This document shows, in pieces, positions 1 to 6,800 of a stretch of 11,975 nucleotides of DNA. Below the pieces are notes generated by a model. It worked only from the letters and a program-made list of their open reading frames with translations. It did no database searches and had not been told where the DNA came from. This DNA comes from CAYOBW01 sp964402115 (GTDB lineage: Bacteria > Verrucomicrobiota > Kiritimatiellia > UBA8416 > CAYOBW01). Position 1 is the stretch's first letter. Each line of letters opens with the position of its first letter. The stretch covers positions 1 to 11,975 of the forward strand of contig CAYOBW010000219.1 of NCBI GenBank assembly GCA_964402115.1, given 5' to 3'. The translations under genes and the position numbers were made by a program.

Positions 1-2
1 TC

Positions 3-92
3 GACAAGAAGATCGAGCTCCGGAGCATCAAGCCGTTCCTTGAGAGGTCCGGCATGAAGGAACCCGAGAAGGTGTTTCCGCAGAAGGAGTGA
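3..92 (+). CDS. 3' end of an unrecognised gene (partial)
   Basis: An open frame enters from the left edge and stops at TGA 90-92, giving 29 residues. They are strongly charged: the last 12 are MKEPEKVFPQKE, preceded by a basic/hydrophobic stretch containing KPFLERSG. Lysine and glutamate dominate, which suggests a soluble C-terminal tail rather than a membrane anchor or barrel strand. I do not recognise a family from so little sequence. The gap to the sulfatase start at 140 is 47 bp and no terminator-like hairpin is visible in it, so the two genes are probably co-transcribed. That this frame is truly coding is inferred from its position and the clean stop just before a well-formed ribosome binding site. 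Confidence 0.5.
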   Translation, partial: DKKIELRSIKPFLERSGMKEPEKVFPQKE

Positions 93-127
93 AAAGGGGA
101 ACAGAAGGAAATCGGGAGACAGGAGTC

Positions 128-133
128 AGGAGG
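128..133 (+). promoter_or_regulatory. Ribosome binding site of the sulfatase gene
   Basis: A perfect AGGAGG lies 6 nt before ATG 140. It favours that start over the in-frame GTG at 89, which overlaps the preceding stop and has no such site. A second, weaker candidate is AGGAG at 197-201, 10 nt before ATG 212. Confidence 0.6.
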
Positions 134-139
134 AGCAGA

Positions 140-1990
140 ATGTGCAAAGTGAAGATGCGGCCCCAATTTCTGCGCGTTCCGGCCGTTGCGGCGCAGAGGA
201 GACGGTCTGTCATGGGACGGCGATTCGAGGGGTACCGCCGGATGTCAGGTTTCCATTGCGCGCTGGCCCGGTGCGCGCTGATTGCCGCGCTGGCGGTCCC
301 TATTCCCGCCCCCGCGGCCGCCCCAGCCATGCGCCCGCCCAACATCCTCTTCATCGCGATGGACGACTTGAACGATTGGATTGGCTGCCTCGGCGGGCAT
401 CCGCAGACGAAGACGCCCAACCTCGACCGCCTTGCCGCCAGCGGTGTGCTGTTCCGGAATGCCTACGCCGCCGCGGCTGCATGCAATCCCTCGCGCACCG
501 CGGTGTTCTCCGGCAAGGCCCCGTGGCGCACCGGCGTCTACGGCAACCTCGACAAGATGCGCGACGTCCTGCCCGACGACGTCCTGCTGCCGCGCCACTT
601 CGCCAACCACGGTTACTGGGCGGCCGGCTCGGGCAAGCTCCTGCATTACGTCATCGACCCGCCTTCGTGGGACGCCTACTACCCGGAGAAGGAAAAGGAC
701 GATCCGTTTCCGCCGACGCACGATCCCGCCAAGCGCCCGGTGAGCCTGCCGCGCGGCGGCCCGTGGCAGTATAGCGAAACCGACTGGGCCGCGCTGAACA
801 TCGATGACGAAGCGTACGGCGGCGACTGGCTTGTCGCGCGGTGGATCGGCGAACAACTGGGCCGGGACCAACCGCGGCCGTTCTTCCTGGGGTGCGGCAT
901 CTATCGTCCGCACGAGCCGTGGTTCGTCCCCAAGGCCTATTTCGAGCCCTTCCCGCTGGAGTCGATCCAACTCCCGCCGGGATACCGCTCCGACGACCTC
1001 GACGACGTGCCGCCCGCCGGCCGCCGGATTGCCCGCAATCGGTACTTCCCGCACATCCTCTGGCAGGGCCAGTGGCGCAACGGCGTTCAGGCCTACCTCG
1101 CCTCGATCCACTTCGCCGATGCCATGGTGGGCCGCGTGCTCGACGCCCTGGAAAGGGGCACCCATGCCGACTCCACCATCGTGGTGCTATGGAGCGATCA
1201 CGGCTGGCACCTCGGCGAGAAGGAGCACTGGCAGAAGTACACGTCCTGGCGGGCGTGCGCCCGCGTGCCCCTCATCATCCGCGTGCCCAAGGGCTCGCCG
1301 GGTCTGCCCGAGGGCACCACGCCCGGCACTGTTTGCGATCGCCCGGTCAGCCTGTTGGACCTGTACGCGACCCTCACCGATCTCTGCGGCGTGCCTGCCA
1401 AGCCCGGCCTCGACAGCCGCAGCTTGATTCCCCTTCTGCGCGACGCGCAGGCCGAGTGGCCGCACGTGGCCATCACCCACCTCGGTCGTCCGCAGAACTA
1501 CGCCATCAGCACCGAGCGCTGGCGCTACCTCCACTACACCAACGGAGACGAGGAACTCTACGACATCGCGAGCGATCCCTTCGAGTGGGAGAATCTCGCC
1601 CGGGACCCGACCTGTTCCGACCCGCTCACCCGCTTCCGTGCGCTCGCTCCGGCCGCCATGGCCCCCCTCCGCGAGGCACAGCCCGGCCTCGCCGATTTCG
1701 AGCCGGACGACCTCGTGTTGCTCGAACCGTTGACCAACGGCAAGGTGCCCGCCTCGAGCCCGCCCGGAAGGGACGTCGCGGTTCTCTTCCAAAACAAGCG
1801 CCAGTTCCCGGTGACGGTGATCCGCATCGACGGGGCAGGACAGCCAGCCGACCGGTTTCCCATGAAGGGCGCCTCGCAGCGCCTGGTGAAGACGTCTGCC
1901 GGCCAAGTATGGCTCGTCTGCGACGACAAGGATGCGCCCCTCGGCTGTCACCGGGCCGGCGCGCGCCCGGTGACCGTGATTATCGAGTGA
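140..1990 (+). CDS. Secreted type I sulfatase, iduronate-2-sulfatase-like, with C-terminal VHL-beta-like domain
   Basis: This is a sulfate-ester hydrolase, probably acting on sulfated polysaccharide in the periplasm or outside the cell. From ATG 140 it is 616 residues. A hydrophobic export segment ending in an Ala/Pro-rich stretch lies at about residues 42-63. The sulfatase fold begins with RPPNILFIAMDD, where Asp75-Asp76 are metal ligands. The signature C-N-P-S-R is at 115-119; Cys115 would be converted to formylglycine by a maturation enzyme not encoded here. HEPW (about 258) and SDHGWHLGEKEHWQK (about 352-366) supply the second metal and active-site residues, and the latter wording is typical of iduronate-2-sulfatase relatives. 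Residues 544-616 resemble a VHL beta domain. The start is uncertain: ATG 140 has the best ribosome site but gives a long n-region, whereas ATG 212 or 242 would give a more usual signal peptide. The actual substrate is unknown. Confidence 0.93.
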   Translation: MCKVKMRPQFLRVPAVAAQRRRSVMGRRFEGYRRMSGFHCALARCALIAALAVPIPAPAAAPAMRPPNILFIAMDDLNDWIGCLGGHPQTKTPNLDRLAASGVLFRNAYAAAAACNPSRTAVFSGKAPWRTGVYGNLDKMRDVLPDDVLLPRHFANHGYWAAGSGKLLHYVIDPPSWDAYYPEKEKDDPFPPTHDPAKRPVSLPRGGPWQYSETDWAALNIDDEAYGGDWLVARWIGEQLGRDQPRPFFLGCGIYRPHEPWFVPKAYFEPFPLESIQLPPGYRSDDLDDVPPAGRRIARNRYFPHILWQGQWRNGVQAYLASIHFADAMVGRVLDALERGTHADSTIVVLWSDHGWHLGEKEHWQKYTSWRACARVPLIIRVPKGSPGLPEGTTPGTVCDRPVSLLDLYATLTDLCGVPAKPGLDSRSLIPLLRDAQAEWPHVAITHLGRPQNYAISTERWRYLHYTNGDEELYDIASDPFEWENLARDPTCSDPLTRFRALAPAAMAPLREAQPGLADFEPDDLVLLEPLTNGKVPASSPPGRDVAVLFQNKRQFPVTVIRIDGAGQPADRFPMKGASQRLVKTSAGQVWLVCDDKDAPLGCHRAGARPVTVIIE

Positions 1991-2028
1991 AGGGCCGGCG
2001 CTGAACCGCGTGCGGAGGGGAATCAAGA

Positions 2029-2133
2029 ATGCTCCCTGATCCCCTGGGCCCTTGGGGCGACCGGCCCCGCAAGTGCCTGGGGTGGATGACGCCAAGGGAG
2101 AGGATGGCCGCCTACCTTGGCTACGCCCCCTGA
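2029..2133 (+). pseudogene. Scrap resembling the C-terminus of an IS30-family transposase
   Basis: In the frame closing at TGA 2131-2133 the translation includes GDRPRKCLGWMTPRERM. The stretch RPRKCLGW-TP is characteristic of the last part of IS30-family transposases, which end shortly after this motif. Here only about 25 residues resemble the family. The preceding residues (PDPLGPW) do not, and a stop lies at 2002-2004, so the rest of the element is gone. The likely reading is a decayed 3' end left after deletion or recombination. The alternative is a chance resemblance, since the stretch is short and GC-rich DNA keeps many frames open. Confidence 0.4.
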
Positions 2134-2254
2134 GGCGCGAGGCACCGCAGCAACTCCTCCGCGCCCCCCACTGCGGTTCTGCTGTTGCGGTTTAGCTTGC
2201 CTTTCCACCGCCAGCAGCCCAATCTACCTCACCAATCGGTGCCCCGAAGACAGA

Positions 2255-2321
2255 AGAGGCTCTTGCAGAACCCCTCGCGTCGCCCGCCTGCGGCGGTCGC
2301 CACGAGGGGTTCTGTAAGTGA
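2255..2321 (-). repeat. Palindromic interspersed repeat, copy 1 (minus orientation)
   Basis: Perfect 12-bp arms CAGAACCCCTCG (2266-2277) and CGAGGGGTTCTG (2303-2314) extend outward by a G-U and two A-T pairs. Read on the minus strand the element runs TCACTTACAGAACCCC ... GGGGTTCTGCAAGAGCCTCT, matching the copy at 3769-3838 in both flanks, the outer stem and part of the loop (GCCG-CAGGCG). No run of T follows on either side, so a Rho-independent terminator is unlikely. Confidence 0.75.
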
Positions 2322-2453
2322 AAATGGCGCGTCGGCGCGCGTTTCGGCATGTCCGGACGTGTGAGGCAGCGAAAAGCGGTGTTTTCGAGCACACTCCGGC
2401 CTTCCCGGCTTTCGCAACCGGGCTTTTCGATGCGCCTGCGGCCCGCGACGGAG

Positions 2454-3527
2454 CTATCCGAGCATCTTGAGCATTTGCTCGGCGGCGATGACTAGTAAGC
2501 CGAAGGCCAGATGGGCCGCCACCTTGACGGGCCCGCGCATGTGGACATGCCGTCCGCCGTGCTCCTCGTGCAGATGGCTGTTGACCCGCTCGACCGCCGT
2601 GCGCTCGTTGTAACGCCGCGCTTGCGCCGGCGAGAACTCGATCTTCTCGCCCCGGCGCGGGTTGTGGTCGATGAGTGGCACATGGCCGAGGCGGGCGGAC
2701 AGCTCGCGGATCTCCGCGGCGTCGTAGGCGGCGTCGGCCAGGTCATAGAGGTTGGCGACGCGACGGGCCGTCATCTGGGCCAGCGGAATGGCGGCCTGGC
2801 TGTCATGCAGACTGGCGGAGGTAAGGATGAAGCTGACGGGGATATCGCCGTCGATCGCGTCCAGATGCGCCTTGTAGCCGCGCCAGGACTCGACCTTGCC
2901 CTGGCCGTTCTTCTTGCAGCTCCAGTCACAAGCAGTGGGTAGATCGGCAAGGCTTTCGTTCAGACTCCGCTCGAGTTGCCGTTGCAGTCTGGTGGGTTCC
3001 GGTGGCGGAGCGGGGGCTCGCCTTTTCGGCGGCGGCCGCGCTTGCGCGGCTTCGGCTCGCCCGCGTCCGGTGTTTTCGCCACCGTTTTCTCGCGCGCATG
3101 AATCGCGGTGGCATCACGGCTGACGTGGCCGGCGAGCTTGTCGCCGTAATGCGTCTTGAGCATCGCTTCGTGGATTTGCTGCGGCCGACCGTCGCGGGCG
3201 AAGGTCTCGAAGGCGCGCGAGAAGGTGGACTCCGAAGGCACCTCGCCGAGCGTCTCCCATCCGCANNNNNNNNNNNNNNNNNNNNNNNNNNNNNNNNNNN
3301 GCGATGTACGCCTTGCACAGCGCCAGCCGGTCGCTGGGCGGACAGCCGTTGCCGATCCAGCGATAGGCGGCCATGTGGTTGTGCGGCGCGCACAGTTCGC
3401 AGACGGCGACGAACTGCCGGTGCTTCTCGTCCAGTTCCCCGAGCTCGTCCTCCAGTACCAGGAACAGCCAAGTCTGGATGCTATTCCACAGTTCGCCTAT
3501 GGCGGTGTGTCCCTGCGGAGTCGTCAT
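2454..3527 (-). pseudogene. IS4/IS5-like DDE transposase, interrupted by an assembly gap and a frameshift
   Basis: Three segments together look like one transposase. The N-terminal part (ATG at 3527, MTTPQGHTAIGELWN onward) runs to the N gap at 3266-3300. The middle part contains CGWETLGEVPSESTFSRAF and SRDATAI, whose Asp is the likely first catalytic residue. The last part runs from PEPTRLQRQLERS to the stop at 2454 and contains LYDLADAAYDA and RYNERTAVERVNSHLH. The last motif fits the Y(2)R(3)E(6)K signature of IS4-type enzymes except that the final Lys is His. The middle and last parts are one base out of register. Adding one G to the G5 run at 3012-3016 on the plus strand restores a continuous ...KGEPPAPPPEPTRLQRQ. 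The lesion may be real or a homopolymer error. AGGAG at 3537-3541 (complement) lies 9 nt before the start. The product would cut and paste its own element. Confidence 0.85.
3266..3300. other. Assembly gap (35 Ns)
   Basis: Thirty-five Ns interrupt the transposase between KAYIA and CGWETLGE. From ATG 3527 to the gap edge is 227 nt, so the true gap must be 3n+1 nt if the frame is intact. The 35 shown does not satisfy this, so the length is probably a scaffolding estimate. Collapse of multi-copy insertion sequences commonly causes such gaps. Confidence 0.97.
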
Positions 3528-3586
3528 GCTGCGATTCTCCTGCGCGATTGTTCTCGCGCGCAATCGCCACGATGCGCGCATTTCCT

Positions 3587-3613
3587 GCAATATAACATAT
3601 TGCACCGCAATAT
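3587..3613 (-). promoter_or_regulatory. Operator- or promoter-like inverted repeat upstream of the transposase
   Basis: GCAATAT (3587-3593) and ATATTGC (3597-3603) form a perfect 7-bp inverted repeat with a 3-nt centre, and a further direct GCAATAT sits at 3607-3613. This AT-rich island stands out in GC-rich surroundings, 60-86 bp upstream of the transposase start. A weak promoter can be read through it on the minus strand: TTGTAT, 17 nt, TGTTAT. It could be the transposase promoter, a repressor site, or a transposase-binding end sequence. The function is inference only. Confidence 0.35.
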
Positions 3614-3636
3614 GATACAACTATTCCAAAAAACAA

Positions 3637-3644
3637 GGGGGGGG
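3637..3644 (+). repeat. G8 homopolymer abutting the -35-like box
   Basis: Eight consecutive G residues end exactly where the TAGACA box begins, and an A6 run lies just before at 3628-3633. Such tracts are prone to slipped-strand length change. Confidence 0.8.
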
Positions 3645-3673
3645 TAGACAAGTTCCCTGAAAAGTGCCATACT
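3645..3673 (+). promoter_or_regulatory. Candidate sigma70-type promoter of the giant surface-protein genes
   Basis: TAGACA (3645-3650, 5 of 6 to TTGACA), a 17-nt spacer, then CATACT (3668-3673, 4 of 6 to TATAAT). It points toward the gene at 3839 and would give a leader of roughly 160 nt carrying the palindromic repeat. It is called by similarity to the consensus only, and PVC promoters may differ. Confidence 0.35.
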
Positions 3674-3768
3674 CATGGCCTTGGTCTTGGGCGCGGCATG
3701 GCACCGCGCAGAAGACGAGGGGCGCAGCTCGGAAGGTCACGCGTGCCCCTGTTGGGCGGTGGGGCCGT

Positions 3769-3838
3769 TCACTTTACAGAACCCCACGCAATGCAAGCCG
3801 TCAGGCGCAGCATTGCGGGGGGTTTTGCAGGAGCCTCT
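3769..3838 (+). repeat. Palindromic interspersed repeat, copy 2 (plus orientation), in the leader of the first giant gene
   Basis: Arms of 18 nt at 3777-3794 (CAGAACCCCACGCAATGC) and 3810-3827 (GCATTGCGGGGGGTTTTG) pair with one G-U and one mismatch around a 15-nt loop. Flanks TCACTTTACAG and TTTTGCAGGAGCCTCT match copy 1 at 2255-2321. The element ends directly at the ATG 3839 codon, and its AGGAG (3829-3833) is the Shine-Dalgarno sequence of the gene, one nucleotide past the stem. Confidence 0.78.
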
Positions 3839-6800
3839 ATGAACAGTAAGCACACTCGCCCGGCCGACACAACGAAGTGGTTCGCCCTCGCGCTGGCCGC
3901 GCTGCTGGCGTTTACCTGCACGCTCAGCGCCACGCGCGCGGCCGAGGTCACGCTCGACGGCACGAGCGGCTCCAACTCGATCGGCACCGGCTACTCGACC
4001 GACGGCAACCTGACGGTAAACCTCGGCTTCTTTGCCGAATACCTCATCGTCGGAGGCGGCGGGGGGGGCGGTAATGGTAGCAACGCAACTCGGAGCCGGG
4101 GCGGCGGCGGCGGCGGCGCCGGTGGTCTGCTGACGAATGTGGGTGGTACATTGCTGCAGGTGGTTGCCGCAAGCCATCCTGTCGAAGTCGGCGCCGGTGG
4201 CGCCGCGGGCCTCTTTGAGACGGCGGGGTCCAACGGCGGCGACAGCAGTGTCTTCGGCATTACAGCCCTCGGCGGTGGCGGCGGTGGCGGTTTCGGTAGC
4301 GGGCAACCCGCCAAGATTGGGGGTTCCGGCGGTGGCGGCGGTAGTGGTTCCGCTGCCGCTTCTGGAACAACTGGTCAAGGAGAAGCGGGTGGAACCGGCA
4401 AAGCTGCCGGAGCTGGTTCGGGCGGTGGCGGTGGCGGCGCTGGCCAAGCTGGTATCAATGCCGTGGATAACGCCGTCGGCGGAAACGGGGGGAATGGCCG
4501 TCAAAATGCCATTACGGGCACAGCCGTGTGGTACGCAGGCGGCGGTGGCGGCAGACGCTCGTCCACAGGTGGTCTTGGCGGGGGCGGTGCTGGCAATGAC
4601 ACCGCCACACCTGGCACGGATGGCTTGGGCGGCGGTGGTGGCGGTGGAACGACGACCGGCGCCGCAAAAGGCGGCTCCGGCGTTGTCATCGTTCGCTACG
4701 CGGGCTCGCAAGCGGGCACCGGCGGTGACATCTCGACCGTCAGCGGTGCTACGGTCCACCGGTTCACCAGCTCCGGAAGCCTGTCGGGCCTCGACCTCGA
4801 CGCCCGGCTTGGCGTTACGCTGACTGGCGAAATCACCGGCCCCGGAGGGCTGATCCACAACGGCCCCGGCAAGCTGACGCTCTCGGGCGCGAACACCTAC
4901 TCCGGCGACACCACCGTCAGCAACGGCACGCTGAAGCTCGGCGCGAACAACGTCCTGCCTCCCACGGCCGTCTCCATCGGCGCCGCCATCCTCGACGCCG
5001 TTACCCGAACCGACACCGTCGGCACCCTGGACGTGACAGGCGCGGCGACCATCAACCTGGGCATCGGCGCGGCGCTCGCCTTCGCGGACAGCAGCGCGGT
5101 GGACTGGACCGGCGGAGCGCTGAACATCACCTGCACGACGATGTCGGGTTGGTCCCTGCGCTTCGGCGCCGACAGCAACGGTCTGGCAGTCGCCCAGCTC
5201 GCTCTCGTCAGCGTCAACGGCAGCGGGGCCGGAACCTGCGCGCTGGATGCCGGCGGTTACCTCGTCCCCCCGCCCAGCACTATCACCGTTCCGGCGACGC
5301 TGCCGGGCAGCCTCTCGACGACCTACGGCACGGCGTCGGCCGCGCAGAGCGTGGCGGTGTCCGGGGCGAACCTGACGGCGGACATCACGGCGACGGCCCA
5401 GACGGGCTTTGAAGTGTCCAGCGACGGCTCGACTTTCGGCGCCACGGCCACGTTCGCCAGGCAAGTCGACAACACGGCCGGCGGCACGCTCTCTGTGCGC
5501 CTGGCGGCCACGGCCTCGGCGGCCGGCAGCTACGACTCGGTGCCCGCCGCCATTCTGAGCAGCAGCGACGCCGCTAGCAAGAACGTGGCGACCCCCCCGG
5601 GCGGCAACACGGTGTCCAAGGCCACCCCCACGGTGACCGTGACGGTCGGCACCTACATTTACAATGGCAGTCCGCAAGGGCCGGACAGCTACACGACCAG
5701 TCCGACGGGCGATACCGGGACGCCGACGTGGAGTTACAAGGGCGCCGCCGCGACGAGCTATGCGCCGAGTCCGACTCGGCCGACAGAGGTTGGCGCCTAC
5801 GATGCGACGGTGTCCCTGGCGGCGGATGACAACTTTGAGACCGCCTCGTCCAGCGCCACCGCCTTCACAATCCTCACCACGCCCACGATTTCCGCTCCGG
5901 CGTCGCTGCCGGGAAGCCTCTCAACGACCTACGGCACGGCGTCGGCCGCGACTAACGTCGCGGTGTCCGGGTCGGACCTGATAGCGGATGTCACGGCCAC
6001 GGCCCAGCCGGACTTTGAAGTGTCCAGCGACGGCGCGACGTTCGGCGCCGCGGCCACGTTCACCCAAAGCGGCGGCAGCGCCAGCGGCACGCTCTCTGTG
6101 CGCCTGGCCGCCACGGCCTTGGCGACCGGCAGCTACGACTCGGTCATCGCCGCCATTCTGAGCAGTACCGGCGCCACTTCCACGAACGTGGCGACCTACG
6201 CCAGCGGCAACACGGTCAATCCGCGGGCGTTAACGTTCACGGGCAGCAAGGCCTGCGACGGGAGCGCTTCGGCCACGGCGGCGCAGTTGGCGTTTGGGAA
6301 CAATCTGGACGGGGCGAACCTGACGAAGTCCGGCAGCGTCACGCTGGACGGCGCCGGTCCGGGATTGCAGAACATCAACTCGTTCGCCGGACTGTCGCTG
6401 GGCGGCTCAGCCGCGGACAACTACACCTTGACCGGCGCCAGCGGCTCGGTAACGGTTTCCAGCTTCTCGAACGGGGTGTGGACACTCGACGGCGGCGGCA
6501 ACTGGAGCACCGCGGGCAGTTGGCAGGACAGCGTGATCGCCGATGGTCAAGGCAGTACGGCCTGGTTTACCAATAACATCACCGCTGCCCGCATCGTCAC
6601 GATTGACGGAAGGTCCCGCACCGTGGGCACTTTGAACATCGGCGATTCAGACAATTCCCATTCGTTCACCCTTGCCGCCAGCGGGGGAGCGACGCTCACT
6701 CTCGACAACAGCGGATCGGCGGCGCAGATCAATCAGCTCAGCACAAGTCGAGGCGATGCCAGCAGCGTCCCGCTCGTGCTCAGCGGCGGTTTGGATGTCA

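Larger units (their letters stand above)
1991..2453. other. Gene-poor interval between the sulfatase and the transposase
   Basis: No convincing intact gene is present. The stretch holds an IS30-like scrap (2029-2133), an 18-nt match to the last gene of the window (2039-2056) and a palindromic repeat (2255-2321). I see nothing interpretable in 2134-2254. The interval 2322-2453 probably includes the downstream end of the insertion sequence, but I could not find terminal inverted repeats matching the other side. A small inverted repeat, CGAAAA at 2370-2375 with TTTTCG at 2382-2387, lies downstream of the transposase stop and has no U-tract to make it a convincing terminator. Confidence 0.55.
3848..5617 (+). 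repeat. Shared block 1 of the tandem paralogues (partner 7692-9458)
   Basis: From KHTRPAD to NTVS the two genes align through signal peptide, glycine-rich domain, first PATR repeat and first Ig-like repeat. Identity at the DNA level is high, with long exact stretches around the signal peptide and start of the glycine-rich domain. Most differences are in the middle of the glycine-rich domain. Confidence 0.88.

Noticed and set aside
89..142. Upstream extension of the sulfatase to GTG 89
   Set aside because: The GTG overlaps the stop of the previous gene, has no good ribosome site, and adds only a basic segment before an already long n-region; ATG 140 has a perfect AGGAGG.
2266..2314. Rho-independent terminator for the transposase or the sulfatase
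   Set aside because: The stem is strong but lacks a U-tract on either strand, and the same element sits in a 5' leader at 3769-3838, so it is better explained as an interspersed repeat.
2117..2417. Short open frames of 61-66 codons in the gene-poor interval
   Set aside because: No ribosome sites and no family resemblance; they overlap one another on both strands, as expected in GC-rich non-coding DNA.
2511..3123. Plus-strand open frames across the transposase
   Set aside because: They lie opposite the transposase frames, which carry recognisable catalytic motifs; the plus-strand translations show none.
3675..3842. Short 55-codon frame (MALVLGAAWHRAEDEG...) whose stop overlaps the giant gene start as ATGA
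   Set aside because: The ATGA overlap is attractive for translational coupling, but there is no ribosome site, the ATG falls right after the -10-like box, and the frame runs through the non-coding hairpin repeat.
4050..4700. CRISPR-like or microsatellite array of GGC/GGT repeats
   Set aside because: The repetition follows glycine codons in an open coding frame with irregular spacing and no spacer structure.
3737..5677. Antisense open frame of 646 codons opposite the first giant gene
   Set aside because: Arg/Ala/Gly/Val-rich translation with no domain, a by-product of GC-rich repeated codons; a near-copy lies opposite the second gene (7650-9572), as expected from the duplicated sense DNA.
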